From an uncultured Fibrobacter sp. (GTDB taxonomy: Bacteria > Fibrobacterota > Fibrobacteria > Fibrobacterales > Fibrobacteraceae), in the NCBI GenBank assembly GCA_900313675.1, contig OMSO01000050.1, positions 1 to 36,413 of the forward strand: DNA of 36,413 bases, in the 5' to 3' direction. Below are positions 8,296 to 17,610 of the stretch, one piece after another. The number at the start of each line of letters is the position of its first letter. The first letter of the stretch is position 1. The notes under the pieces are model-generated. The model did not search any database, was not told the DNA's origin, and saw only the letters and a list, made by a program, of their open reading frames with translations. The position numbers were made by a program, and so were the translations under genes.

Positions 8296-11200
8296 ATGTG
8301 CGTGAAAATCCAAACATTTCTCGGTGTAGCCATATTGCTGTTCGTAGGCCAGTTGTTTGCGGCAAATGGTTTTATGGCGGGGGATGGCTCCTCTGAAAAT
8401 CCATTTCAGATTGAAGATTACGAAGATTTGAAGGCCATAGGCAAGGGTGTTTACCTCTATTCCTCAAATTATGTTTTGACAGGCGATATTGATGCTTCGG
8501 CTTCAATGGACGAAATGTGTAATGAGGACGGTTGTAACGGCTTTGTTCCTATCGGTATGAATAAAGACGCTGCAGCTAGTACCATATTTGGGGGCACGAT
8601 TAACGGAGAAAACCACACTATTTCCAATCTGACTATTTGGTTTCCTTGTGAGGCGAATGTCGCTTTTATTTCTTATTTGGGTGGCTCTGTTGCCAATTTG
8701 AATTTTGACCATATTCGTGTAACGGGACGCATAACGGGATTTGACCATGTTGCAGGTGTTGCGGCCAAGCAGACGGGTTCCATCAGAAATGTGCATATAA
8801 CGAATGGATTCGTATTGGGGCGAAGCTATGTCGGTGGCATTGCTGGTGAAGTCGTATCCCCTTCTGGAGGACAGGCTGTCCTCGAAGATGTGTCTTTTCA
8901 GGGAGAAATCAAGGGCTTGTGGGGGGTTGGTGGAATTGCAGGCAAATCAGACGTAGCGATTAACCATGCCTCTGCTGATGTGAATATCATCGTCATGGAA
9001 AAAGGAGCCGGCGGAATTGTTGGATTTGGTGATGCGTATCTATCTCAGTCCCATGGTACGATTACGCCTACAGAAGCGGGAGTAGACGAAGTAGGAGGAA
9101 TCTCTGGAAACGGAACGGTTTATAGTTGTTTTTCCACAATGGATCTGATTCGTTCATCGGGCGTTTCTTTTGATGAAAAAATCGGTGGAATTGTTGGCAA
9201 GGGCGACGCCTATTTTTCTTATATCCATGGAACTGTTGAAGGAACGGATTATGTAGGAGGCCTTGTTGGAATGGGCAAGGTCGAAAACTCCTATGCAATA
9301 GGTACAGTACGTGGAAGTAAATATGTTGGCGGTGCTGTTGGTTCTGGTTCTGTTAGGTATTCTTATGCGGCTAGCGTAGTTCAAGGAGATGAGGCTGTTG
9401 GTGGGCTTGTGGGGAGTGTCTCGGGAAACAATGCGGTTGTAAGTTCGTATTGGAATGTTGAAATTTCAGGCCTTGATGCTAGTGCGGGTGGGGTTGGTCT
9501 TTCAACGGCAGAAATGATGAGTTTTACATCGTTTGTGGATTGGAGTACCTTGGGTTATGATGAATATCACTATTGGGCAATTGACGAAGGCAGGTCTTTC
9601 CCCTATTTGGACATAAATCCATTTTCGAAAAAGTCGCAAGTTCCGATTGCCATTCCGACAGCTGCTGCAAAATGGCAAGAAAATCCGTTGGTCGCTTCAC
9701 TTGTAGATGTGGATGGAGAACTTATTGGTAAGTGGCTTGGGTGGGCTCAAAGGAATAATTCTGGTGATTCCGGCGACAGTGACTCGCTTTATTACGGGTA
9801 TAGGATTGGAGCGGTGAACGGGCGGGATACCGTTTGGGGAACATCTAGTTATATGGCGGTTCCGAATAAGATTGAAATTTCATCTTTTGCCCAACTTCAG
9901 AAAATCGGAAATCATATTGCATATCCACTTGAGGCAAATTATGAATTGACTGCGGATATTGATGGTCTTGGTCAGAAATTTGAACCCATTGGTGACAGTG
10001 TTCATGCGTTTGTAGGTGGTTTTGATGGAAAAAAACATACTATCAGAAACCTACAGATAGGAAATGAAAAACGTGATTTTTCGGGCTTTTTTGGATATGC
10101 GCAAAATGCCGTGATTCAAAATTTGAAATTAATGAACGTGAAAGTTACAGGTTGTTGGTTCGTTGGAGCCATGGCGGGATCAACAAAGAATTCCGTAGTT
10201 ACGAATGTGATTTCGCTCAATGGAGATGTGGAGGGCGAATCTTTTGTGGGCGGTTTGATTGGGGAAGCTGTTGGAGGGAATATTGCCATTGTTGCAACAA
10301 CGGGAAATATCAAGGGTGATGATTATATTGGCGGAGTGGTTGGTGACTTGTCCGCTTCCATAAATGATGCCTTTTCCATCAATGTCATAAAAGGATATGA
10401 ATATGTCGGCGGCGTTTTCGGTTATGTTGAATCTTATGCACCGATTGTTCGTCGTGTTTATTCTGCAAGTATGATTAAAGCTCCCGACGGACGAGGCCTG
10501 GCTGCGTCTGCGCTATATGGTGCTTTGGATCCGAGTAGCTGTTTCTTTGATGGAACAGTAGCTCAGGTAGAAAGTGGCGGACTTCCGACAGCGAGTATGC
10601 TGAAACAAGAAACATACAGTACATACGATTTTGATGCCGTATGGGAAATTCAGGAGGATATTTCATATCCGTATTTTAAGGGTATGGGTCAGATGGAGCC
10701 GGGAAAGCTTGATGATGATGGAACGGTAAATTTTCTTGCGGGTAAGGGAACAGAAAGAAATCCTTACCAAATTCACAATTATGAAGAACTTAAGTATATC
10801 GGAAAATACGAATACACTCTTGATAAGTATTACAAGTTAATGGGCAATATCGATGCATCTCTTTCAAAAAGGGAAAATTGCAATGCTGATGGCTCTATAT
10901 GTAAGGGTTTTGAACCAATTGGTGAATTTAGTGGTGTTTTTATTGGCGATAATAAGATTATTGCGGGCTTGAATATTAACCGCTCTGATGAGGATTCTGT
11001 GGGCCTTTTTCGCGCACTTGCAAAAAATGCTAGGGTGACTGGAATCGTTTTTGATACAACTTCTTACTTTGGCGAAGACTATACGCATGGTGACAGTAGT
11101 GATAAGGGCTTTGTTCGGGGCAAGAACTATGTTGGCACTCTTGCAGGCGTTGATAACGGAGCTGTAGTTGAGAATATTTTTGTAAAAAACGATGTCATGG

Positions 11201-13905
11201 GTGATAACTATGTTGGCTCTGTTGTTGGGAAAAAGACTTCGGGAATCATAGAAAGAAGTGCGTCGAGATTCTTGGTTTCTGGTAAGGAGTATGTGGGTGG
11301 CCTTGTTGGGTGTCTAGACGATGCGGTTGTCTCGGATTGTTATTCTATCGCAAATGTTGTGGGTGAAAGGAATGTTGGTGGTTTGGTGGGCAATTCTGAC
11401 CATGCGACGGTGAGGACCTCCTTTGCGGCTGGTAAAGTTCAGGGAAATTCAAAATGGGGTGGTCTTGTAGGCTCTGATAAAGGATCAGACTATGTGTTGG
11501 CCTATTACGACAGTAGCCTTTGGTTTGTCAATGTGACGGCTGCGGGAGAACTTCGCAACACGCGGCAAATGGTATCAAAAGAAAACTATGAAGGTTGGGA
11601 CATTGAAAACACTTGGAAAATCGTTGCTGATACGACATACCCTTACCTGTCTTGGTTGGGAAGTGCTTATCCCATATCCCAAACGATGAAGGAGAAAGTT
11701 TATCCGAATTTGACTGTAGACTCGACGATGTTAAAGATGAAAGGTTCGGGTACCGAAGATGATCCTTTTCTTATTAAAACATACGGAGACTTAAAATCCA
11801 TCGGATATGGGAAATACAAACTTTCCTCAATTTATCGTGTTGTTAACGACATTGACGCATCTGTGTCCAAGACGGAAGCCCGTTTTAGCGGTCGAGGTAC
11901 GGGGTTTAAGCCTATTGGAAAAATTGACATATATGAAGAATATTGCGATTGCAGTGGAGTCGTTCTTGGCGGATACACGTCTCAAGATACTTCGAGACTG
12001 TTTAGTGGAAAACTCTATGGTGGTGGCCACCGCATCAACGGTCTTTTTATGAATTACATGGACAATGAACCTAAAGGGTTCATAGACACGATTGCGACAA
12101 CTGGTATGGTTGATAGCTTGTCTTTCAAAAAGTATGAGTTTTCCACTGGAGAAAGTGGACTCCAACATGTTGGGGCTTTGGCGTCTGTGAATATGGGCTC
12201 AATAAGCTATGTAGATGTGGACGCGCTACTAAGTAATATTTATCATGGGGCAGGTCTTGTTTATGATAATAAGGGGCGAATTGAAAGTTGCGCTGTCAAG
12301 GGGGCCTTTAAGGGAGGTTCTATTGCGGGGATTGCCGAAATAAATGATGGGGTTATCATTGATGTAAATGTTGATGCAGAATGGATGGAGGGCTCATGGC
12401 AATTGGCTGGGATTGCGTTAGTCAATAGGGGTCTTGTTAAACGGGTTTCAGCTAAGGTGAAGGCGAATGATGCTACTGGCCCCATAGGCGGTATTGCCGC
12501 GTTGAATACTGTCGAAGGTCAGATTGACTCTGCAACTGTAAGTATAGATGTTAAGGCAAAGAGCGGGGACGGAGTCGGAGGAATTGTAGCGACCGATAGC
12601 GGAAATATTTCGAGCTCAACAGTGACTGGTACCATAGATGCACAGACTAGCGCCTACGTAGGTGGAGCGATTGGCAAGGCTTATGGTAAAAATATGAGGG
12701 GGTTACATGCGTCGGTAAATGTTGTTGGCAAGGAGTATGTCGGCGGTTTGGTTGGCCTGAACAAAACGGCTATTTCTGAGTGCTTTGCGACAGGGAATGT
12801 CCAGGCCTCAGAAGTGAGTTCAGGTGGGTTTGTTGGTTGGAATGATGGCTTGATTGAACGATCTTTTGCGAAAGGAGATGTTCATGGCGGTGCAGGCTTT
12901 GTTGGAGTTAATAATGGCTCTGTTAAACAATCCTATTCGGTAGGTGATGTCACTGGGAGCTCGGCTTTTGTTGGAGTGAACCAATCTGTAATAGAAGATT
13001 GTTATTCAACGGGTAATGTGTATTTGATCAATGGTGCGAATGCCCTAATTAATACCCCTATTGCTCGATTTAGGGGCTATGTCGCGGGTAATGTTGTAAG
13101 GAACGAAATAAACTATTGCGGTGGCATGGCTTCGCTATCGCAGCCTGTGGACGAGTTCTATTACCTTGCGGACAATTGCGTTGATTCATTGGAGATAGGA
13201 AGTGGTCTTACGCCTGATGAAATGCGTACGAGAATGTCTTTTGATAAGTTCAATTTTGATTCAGTATGGTTCATCAAGGAAGGAGTCACCTATCCGCTTC
13301 TTCGAGGTATGCCCAATCCACCTGTTGTAAGCAACATCGAACTAACGTTTGGAGAAGGCGAATTCCAAGTAAAGAAAGTCTACAGTAAGTTGCTTGAAGA
13401 AGCCATTGAAATGGATATGACTGCGGTAAAGGTGCTAAAAATGGACCCTGTAGACGAGTTTCTACTTGATTCCTTGGAAAAAACGAAAACACTTTCGGGA
13501 AAGTTCCAACTATTGTACCATGTAGGTGTGTTATTAGGCTCCGATACTCTCTGGGGGGCGCCGGCCGTAGTGGATTTGAACATTGAGAGGTCCACTACAG
13601 AGAATGCTGATGTTGAGAGGCCTTCTGGTATCTATGAATTTGAATCTGTCTCCGGATTAGGGTTCGGTGCTTTGTTTAAGGGGTCCCTTCTGGTTCTTCG
13701 CTATGATATGCCGGCTGCAGGGACCATAAGGTTTACACTCGTGGATATGCAGGGACGTGAGGTGCGTTCCCTGGACTTGGGACATCGGATAGTTGGCGCC
13801 TATCGCGAAACTCTCGTTGTTGATGGAATTGCCGATGGACCTTACATTGGTGTGCTGTTGTTGAATGACAGGGTGGTGCGCAGTGGTGTGCTTTTGAAGA
13901 AGTAA
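8296..13905 (+). CDS. very large secreted GLUG-repeat protein with T9SS-like C-terminal domain
   Basis: A 1,869-residue exported protein. Residues 1-23 form a signal peptide. Four related blocks begin near residues 28, 525, 816 and 1150; each opens with a segment like GxENPFQIxDYEDLKAIGK, leads to a DIDAS strand and a PIG turn, and is followed by GLUG motifs of the form YVGGLVG...SYAxGxVxG. Dozens of GLUG copies predict a long right-handed beta solenoid. From about 1785 a sorting-like domain follows (LRYDMPAAGTIRFTLVDMQG, then GPYIGVLLLNDRVV and KK), resembling type IX secretion C-terminal domains. Comparable proteins are surface adhesins or cell-envelope components; binding to plant cell wall is plausible but inferred. 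Base composition is lower in GC than the neighbours. The gene stands alone, with promoter-like DNA upstream and a terminator downstream. Confidence 0.85.
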   Translation: MCVKIQTFLGVAILLFVGQLFAANGFMAGDGSSENPFQIEDYEDLKAIGKGVYLYSSNYVLTGDIDASASMDEMCNEDGCNGFVPIGMNKDAAASTIFGGTINGENHTISNLTIWFPCEANVAFISYLGGSVANLNFDHIRVTGRITGFDHVAGVAAKQTGSIRNVHITNGFVLGRSYVGGIAGEVVSPSGGQAVLEDVSFQGEIKGLWGVGGIAGKSDVAINHASADVNIIVMEKGAGGIVGFGDAYLSQSHGTITPTEAGVDEVGGISGNGTVYSCFSTMDLIRSSGVSFDEKIGGIVGKGDAYFSYIHGTVEGTDYVGGLVGMGKVENSYAIGTVRGSKYVGGAVGSGSVRYSYAASVVQGDEAVGGLVGSVSGNNAVVSSYWNVEISGLDASAGGVGLSTAEMMSFTSFVDWSTLGYDEYHYWAIDEGRSFPYLDINPFSKKSQVPIAIPTAAAKWQENPLVASLVDVDGELIGKWLGWAQRNNSGDSGDSDSLYYGYRIGAVNGRDTVWGTSSYMAVPNKIEISSFAQLQKIGNHIAYPLEANYELTADIDGLGQKFEPIGDSVHAFVGGFDGKKHTIRNLQIGNEKRDFSGFFGYAQNAVIQNLKLMNVKVTGCWFVGAMAGSTKNSVVTNVISLNGDVEGESFVGGLIGEAVGGNIAIVATTGNIKGDDYIGGVVGDLSASINDAFSINVIKGYEYVGGVFGYVESYAPIVRRVYSASMIKAPDGRGLAASALYGALDPSSCFFDGTVAQVESGGLPTASMLKQETYSTYDFDAVWEIQEDISYPYFKGMGQMEPGKLDDDGTVNFLAGKGTERNPYQIHNYEELKYIGKYEYTLDKYYKLMGNIDASLSKRENCNADGSICKGFEPIGEFSGVFIGDNKIIAGLNINRSDEDSVGLFRALAKNARVTGIVFDTTSYFGEDYTHGDSSDKGFVRGKNYVGTLAGVDNGAVVENIFVKNDVMGDNYVGSVVGKKTSGIIERSASRFLVSGKEYVGGLVGCLDDAVVSDCYSIANVVGERNVGGLVGNSDHATVRTSFAAGKVQGNSKWGGLVGSDKGSDYVLAYYDSSLWFVNVTAAGELRNTRQMVSKENYEGWDIENTWKIVADTTYPYLSWLGSAYPISQTMKEKVYPNLTVDSTMLKMKGSGTEDDPFLIKTYGDLKSIGYGKYKLSSIYRVVNDIDASVSKTEARFSGRGTGFKPIGKIDIYEEYCDCSGVVLGGYTSQDTSRLFSGKLYGGGHRINGLFMNYMDNEPKGFIDTIATTGMVDSLSFKKYEFSTGESGLQHVGALASVNMGSISYVDVDALLSNIYHGAGLVYDNKGRIESCAVKGAFKGGSIAGIAEINDGVIIDVNVDAEWMEGSWQLAGIALVNRGLVKRVSAKVKANDATGPIGGIAALNTVEGQIDSATVSIDVKAKSGDGVGGIVATDSGNISSSTVTGTIDAQTSAYVGGAIGKAYGKNMRGLHASVNVVGKEYVGGLVGLNKTAISECFATGNVQASEVSSGGFVGWNDGLIERSFAKGDVHGGAGFVGVNNGSVKQSYSVGDVTGSSAFVGVNQSVIEDCYSTGNVYLINGANALINTPIARFRGYVAGNVVRNEINYCGGMASLSQPVDEFYYLADNCVDSLEIGSGLTPDEMRTRMSFDKFNFDSVWFIKEGVTYPLLRGMPNPPVVSNIELTFGEGEFQVKKVYSKLLEEAIEMDMTAVKVLKMDPVDEFLLDSLEKTKTLSGKFQLLYHVGVLLGSDTLWGAPAVVDLNIERSTTENADVERPSGIYEFESVSGLGFGALFKGSLLVLRYDMPAAGTIRFTLVDMQGREVRSLDLGHRIVGAYRETLVVDGIADGPYIGVLLLNDRVVRSGVLLKK

Positions 13906-14411
13906 ACCGGTGCGGATGATAGGTTGGTTCCGTTTGTTGCAAATAAAAATCCCGCGATTTCTCGCGGGATTTTTGAGGGTGGGTGACCGGACTCGAACCG
14001 ACAACATCCAGAATCACAATCTGGGACTCTAACCAATTGAGCTACACCCACCATGAGTGTGAGCCCAATAATGCGCAGGAAGTTTTCCCGCTTGAAGTCG
14101 TTCCGGTGCTCCATGCAGAAGCGGGGGTAAACCGTCTGCTTGGGGAACACCTTGATGGTGAACTTTTCGTCGCAGCCTTCCAGACAGCACTTGAAGGTGA
14201 GGTCCATGGACTCCGTATAGTTGTGGCGGAAGATGATGTTCTTGGACTCGATGCTGTCCATGCTCTTCTTCTGCTTCTGGCGCTGCTTGATGTCGCGGTG
14301 CAGTTCGCAGTACTTGGCGATGGGGTGGCCCCAGAACTCGCGGCCGCAGCCAGGTTCCTGGCAGATTTTCAGCTTGATGCGCTTTTTCTTTTTGTACTTG
14401 GGTAACTGCAT
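13842..14411 (-). CDS. small zinc-motif protein whose frame runs through tRNA-His
   Basis: Unrecognised 189-residue ORF. A basic start (MQLPKYKKKKRIKLK) is followed by two copies of a zinc-ligand pattern: C17-x4-C22-x12-C35-x2-H38 (with AKYCELHR) and C75-x4-C80-x18-C99-x2-H102 (with RFCMEHR), joined by a Gln/Lys-rich linker. This suggests a nucleic-acid or protein-binding zinc protein. The ATG at 14411 is preceded by GGAG at 5 bp; an upstream ATG at 14456 is less likely. The last plausible native residues are about 119: from residue 120 the frame is read from the whole tRNA-His gene, the shared terminator and 64 bp of the GLUG gene before a stop. The real end may therefore have been lost, or processing of the tRNA may create a stop-less mRNA. 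Confidence 0.6.
   Translation of the reverse strand: MQLPKYKKKKRIKLKICQEPGCGREFWGHPIAKYCELHRDIKQRQKQKKSMDSIESKNIIFRHNYTESMDLTFKCCLEGCDEKFTIKVFPKQTVYPRFCMEHRNDFKRENFLRIIGLTLMVGVAQLVRVPDCDSGCCRFESGHPPSKIPREIAGFLFATNGTNLSSAPVYFFKSTPLRTTLSFNNSTPM
13945..13974. terminator. bidirectional intrinsic terminator between the GLUG gene and tRNA-His
   Basis: Perfect 13-bp arms AAAAATCCCGCGA and TCGCGGGATTTTT around loop TTTC. The A-run on one side and T-run on the other let it work for the GLUG gene on the plus strand and for tRNA-His on the minus strand. Confidence 0.9.
13978..14052 (-). tRNA. tRNA-His (GTG)
   Basis: The minus strand folds as acceptor GTGGGTG/CACCCAC with an extra encoded G at position -1 opposite C73, the hallmark of bacterial tRNA-His. 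It has D-stem GCTC/GAGT, anticodon stem CCAGA/TCTGG with loop TTGTGAT (anticodon GTG), and a T-arm with loop TTCGAGT. The CCA end is not encoded; CTC follows the discriminator. It lies entirely inside the open frame of the zinc-motif ORF on the same strand, with a terminator 3 bp after its 3' end. Confidence 0.96.
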
Positions 14412-14445
14412 AGTGTCTCCAGAGGCTTGTTCGCCATTGTGCGGG

Positions 14446-14457
14446 AAAGATAGCAAA
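14446..14457 (-). promoter_or_regulatory. extended -10 promoter motif TTTGCTATCTTT
   Basis: On the minus strand TTTGCTATCTTT contains TGCTATCTT, an extended -10 (TGnTATnnT), with 35 bp between the hexamer and the ATG of the zinc-motif ORF. The same 12-mer occurs on the minus strand at 26857-26868, and TTTGCTATATTT lies upstream of cysS. No good -35 is seen. Confidence 0.5.
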
Positions 14458-14531
14458 ATTTTTTTAGCAAGGCTTTTTTGGGGCGAAAAAAGCGTCTATA
14501 AAGGTAAAGGGCCTTTTTTTTAGGAGGTTTT

Positions 14532-15452
14532 ATGGCTCGCTTTTTGCTGAATCTTGTTGTTTGGGCCAGGATGCCCTTATGTGTTGCCGTTGTTGCGGCC
14601 CTGTGCTGCATTGTGCCGGCGGGGTGCACCTGGGTGAGCGAAGCGGGGGAGGAGGAACGCCCCTTGCGTGTGACAGTGCTGGACGTGGGGCAGGGACTTG
14701 CGGTGTTGCTGGAGCATGACGGACGGTTCGCCCTCTATGACGCGGGGCCCGATTCGGTGGGAGTGGCCGACAGCCTCGGGGCCAGGGGCGTCCGGGAACT
14801 GGAGTGGGTAGTGTTGAGCCACAACCATCGGGACCATGTAGGCGGGTTTGTGGAGCTAAAGGACATTCGGGTGAAACATCTTTTCGTGGGGCCCGATACG
14901 GCAGGCGGTTTATGGCGGGATAGCGTGCTGTATATAGCTCACAAGCGGGGAATTCCGGTGGATACGCTCCTGCGGGGTGACGCTTTACAATTCGGGCTGG
15001 CGCCCGGTTCGTCTGGTGGCAGCCACCTCGGTTTCGGTGAGGTGCCGGACATTCGGGTGCTGTGGCCTACGGACTATGATGTGGTGTCGGGAAATCACGG
15101 GAGCGTCGTGCTGCAGGTTGTGCGGGGCAAGGCTTCGGCCCTCTTGACTGGCGACCTGGATAGCCTGGGGGAGCGGGGTCTGTTGGAGCTGTCGCCGACC
15201 CTAACGGCGGACTTGTTGCAGGTGGGGCATCACGGGTCAGCGGGCAGCAGCGGTCTCCAGTTCCTCGCGCAGGTGTCACCGGAATATGCGGTGGCAAGCG
15301 TTGGGGCAACAAACCCTTACGGCCACCCGTCGGAGCAGGTCGTGCAGAAGCTGAAATACGTGCTGGGCGATTCTCTGCGGTTTTTCCGCACGGATAAGGA
15401 CGGGAGCGCCAGCTTTGAACTGTGGCCGGGGATGGGCGTGATTAGTCCCTGA
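14532..15452 (+). CDS. ComEC/Rec2-like metallo-beta-lactamase-fold exported hydrolase
   Basis: A 306-residue protein corresponding to the free-standing metallohydrolase domain of the DNA-uptake channel ComEC. After an N-terminal hydrophobic signal (about 8-33) with a weak lipobox ending PAGC, the domain starts LRVTVLDVGQGLAVLLE. It carries the metal motif SHNHRDHVGG, then LLTGDLDS and LLQVGHHGSAGSS (later metal ligands) and SVGATNPYGHPS. In ComEC the domain is proposed to degrade the non-transforming strand; stand-alone copies may act on nucleic acids or phosphodiesters outside the membrane. The start has a strong AGGAGG 4 bp upstream. The 3' end overlaps the opposite-strand thioesterase by 11 bp. 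comM/yifB lies 18 kb away but is unlinked. The substrate is unproven. Confidence 0.85.
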   Translation: MARFLLNLVVWARMPLCVAVVAALCCIVPAGCTWVSEAGEEERPLRVTVLDVGQGLAVLLEHDGRFALYDAGPDSVGVADSLGARGVRELEWVVLSHNHRDHVGGFVELKDIRVKHLFVGPDTAGGLWRDSVLYIAHKRGIPVDTLLRGDALQFGLAPGSSGGSHLGFGEVPDIRVLWPTDYDVVSGNHGSVVLQVVRGKASALLTGDLDSLGERGLLELSPTLTADLLQVGHHGSAGSSGLQFLAQVSPEYAVASVGATNPYGHPSEQVVQKLKYVLGDSLRFFRTDKDGSASFELWPGMGVISP

Positions 15453-16188
15453 ACCCGATGCGGGCCTGGAAATGGCACTTGGTCATATCGGCGGCGTTCA
15501 TGCCAAAGATATAGGCGTGGTGGTTGGTGTTCTTGAAACGCACCAGGTTCACCTTCTCGCCTAGGGGAATCTGCTGGATGTAGTTCATTTGTATGGAACG
15601 GATGCCCCGGTCCTTGATTTCTTCTTTGCTGAGCACGTCGGTGACCCAATCTACATATCGGCAGTGGTTCACGTGCTGGTTCATGTCCAGGTCGCTGTAG
15701 TGGGCGGTCTCCTGTTGCACCACGGCGGGGGCGATACTCGGGCCCAGAATGTCCATCATCTCGGGCAGGGCGTTCTTGCCCGGAAACAGCGGGATGGGGT
15801 AAGGGCTATTGGCCGGGTTTTCGGACTTGCCTGTCTTGAGGTTCACCAGGAGCCACGACGATGTGGCCTGGGCGATGGCGTTCCCGCGGGCGTCCAAGAT
15901 AGAATAGTCCTTGAGGCACACCTTGTCCTTGTAGAATTCCTTGGCCCAGGTGGAAATGGAAATTTTTTCGCCCCACAGGGGAACGTGCAAAATCCGGAGC
16001 TTGATGCGGGTGATGACGGTGGTGTAGCCCGCCTTCATCATTTTCCAGAGGCCGAAACCGTTAGCCTCGGCGTCGGCGATGGCGGTTTCTTCCATGAACA
16101 GGAACAGGTTGGAAAGTTTCAGTCGGCTGTGGAGGTCGCAATCCGAAAAGCGGACTTCGAATTCCTTGGTAGTGATTTCTGGTTCCAT
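15442..16188 (-). CDS. acyl-ACP thioesterase
   Basis: Predicted FatA/FatB-type cytosolic enzyme that hydrolyses acyl-ACP to free fatty acid and ACP. The 248-residue protein is a double hot-dog: first half EVRFSDCDLHSRLKLSNLFLF through the linker WLLVNLKTGK, second half containing the active-site block DLDMNQHVNHCRYVDW (N170, H172). Length and motif match bacterial acyl-ACP thioesterases. I chose the ATG at 16188 because GAGG precedes it by 5 bp; an ATG at 16254 would add 22 residues with no family likeness. It diverges from aroA with 99 bp between starts. Free fatty acids from it could feed the acyl-ACP synthetase part of the 26962-30348 fusion protein, which is inference. Confidence 0.88.
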   Translation of the reverse strand: MEPEITTKEFEVRFSDCDLHSRLKLSNLFLFMEETAIADAEANGFGLWKMMKAGYTTVITRIKLRILHVPLWGEKISISTWAKEFYKDKVCLKDYSILDARGNAIAQATSSWLLVNLKTGKSENPANSPYPIPLFPGKNALPEMMDILGPSIAPAVVQQETAHYSDLDMNQHVNHCRYVDWVTDVLSKEEIKDRGIRSIQMNYIQQIPLGEKVNLVRFKNTNHHAYIFGMNAADMTKCHFQARIGFRD

Positions 16189-16273
16189 AGGTTCCTCGCG
16201 GCTCTGGTTTGCAGGGGCTGCCTTTGCTGCCTCTTTTGCGGAGTGGAGCTCCATCGGCTCCGTCTTAAAAATG

Positions 16274-16279
16274 TATAAT
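16274..16279 (+). promoter_or_regulatory. perfect -10 box immediately before aroA
   Basis: TATAAT ends 8 bp before the aroA ATG at 16288. A start site 6-8 nt downstream would fall at or within 2 nt of the start codon, predicting a leaderless message. No Shine-Dalgarno is seen for aroA, in agreement. No convincing -35 is present. Confidence 0.5.
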
Positions 16280-16287
16280 TTTTACGT

Positions 16288-17610
16288 ATGGAAGATTTTC
16301 AGTTCCGCAAGAGTTTTGAGCAGTTGCCCGCTTTCAAGTCCTTCGAGGGGACTATCCAGTTACCGGGCTCCAAGAGTATCACGAATCGCGCTTTTTTGAT
16401 TTCGGCCCTGGCAAACGGAAAAACCAGGTTGCACAACCTGCTGAAAAGTGACGACACCCGCTACATGGGCGAGGCCCTGCAGAAGCTGGGCGTGCAAATC
16501 CAGTTTTCGGAAGATTTTTCGGAGGCGGTAGTCTGCGGAAACGCTGGCCCCGTGGATGCTCCCGCTGGGCGTTCGGGTGCTCCCGTGGAACTGTTCCTCG
16601 GAAACGCGGGCACGGCCATGCGGTCCTTGACGGCGGCCCTGACCCTTGGTCACGGGGAATTTGTCTTGCGGGGCGAAGAACGCATGCGGGAACGGCCCAT
16701 CCTGGATTTGGTGGAAGCCCTCCAGAGTCTTGGAGCGGATGTCTCCTACGAGGAGACGGAAGGTTATCCGCCGGTCCGCATCAAGGCGGACGGGCTTAAG
16801 GGCGGTTCTGTTTCTGTGCGCGGGAATATTTCTAGCCAGTACCTGACGGCCCTCTTGATTTGTGCGCCCTATTGCAATGAACCCTTGCACATTCATGTAG
16901 AGGGAGAATTGATTTCGGCGCCCTACGTGCTTTTGACCCTGGACGTGATGAAACGTTTCGGGATAGAGGTCAAGCACGAAGGGCTTTCCGATTTCTACGT
17001 GCCCAAGGGCGTTTACCAAAGCCCAGGGGACTACACTGTCGAAGGCGACGCCAGTTCTGCCAGTTACCCGCTGGCCGCCGCCGCCATCTCGGGAGGCTGC
17101 GTCAAGGTCTTGGGCATGGGCTCCGAAAGTATCCAGGGAGACCTTGCCTTTGTGCATGTGCTGGAGCGGATGGGCGTGCAGGTAAAGCTTGGCCCCGACT
17201 GGGTGGAATGCACGGGCCCCAAGGGCAAGCTGAAGAGTCTCGGCGAATTCAACGCCGTAGAAATTCCCGATGCTGCCATGACCCTTGCCGTGCTTGCGCT
17301 TTTTGCTGACGGCCCTATGACCATTTCGGGTATCGCCAGCTGGCGCGTGAAAGAGACAGACCGCATTGCCGCCATGGCCGCAGAGCTCCGCAAGGTTGGC
17401 GCCGAAGTTCGCGAATCGATGGACTCTATCACGGTGACTCCGCCGAAAGATTTGCAGAGCGCCTCCATCGAGACTTACAACGACCATCGCATGGCTATGT
17501 GCTTTAGCCTTGTTTCCTTGGGTGGTGTGTCCATCAAGATTCTGGACCCCGCCTGCGTGAACAAGACCTACCCGAGTTTCTTCGAGGATTTCAAACGGTT
17601 CGCCAAATGA
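16288..17610 (+). CDS. aroA: 3-phosphoshikimate 1-carboxyvinyltransferase (EPSP synthase)
   Basis: Sixth step of the shikimate pathway: joins phosphoenolpyruvate to shikimate 3-phosphate. The 440-residue sequence shows LPGSKSITNRAFLISALANG near the N-terminus, LFLGNAGTAMRSL (PEP binding), GEERMRERP, GNISSQYLTALL, GDASSASYPLAAAA, the catalytic IPDAAMT, and the end block WRVKETDRIAAMAAELRKVGA with TYNDHRMAM. Full length for the family, with all substrate-binding blocks intact. The ATG follows a TATAAT by 8 bp with no ribosome site. Its stop overlaps the next start as ATGA, so the solute-binding protein and S13-DUF1460 genes are probably in the same transcript. Confidence 0.97.
   Translation: MEDFQFRKSFEQLPAFKSFEGTIQLPGSKSITNRAFLISALANGKTRLHNLLKSDDTRYMGEALQKLGVQIQFSEDFSEAVVCGNAGPVDAPAGRSGAPVELFLGNAGTAMRSLTAALTLGHGEFVLRGEERMRERPILDLVEALQSLGADVSYEETEGYPPVRIKADGLKGGSVSVRGNISSQYLTALLICAPYCNEPLHIHVEGELISAPYVLLTLDVMKRFGIEVKHEGLSDFYVPKGVYQSPGDYTVEGDASSASYPLAAAAISGGCVKVLGMGSESIQGDLAFVHVLERMGVQVKLGPDWVECTGPKGKLKSLGEFNAVEIPDAAMTLAVLALFADGPMTISGIASWRVKETDRIAAMAAELRKVGAEVRESMDSITVTPPKDLQSASIETYNDHRMAMCFSLVSLGGVSIKILDPACVNKTYPSFFEDFKRFAK

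Noticed and set aside
14461..14521. Terminator in the T-rich gap before the ComEC-like gene
   Set aside because: T-runs are present but no stable stem-loop precedes them.
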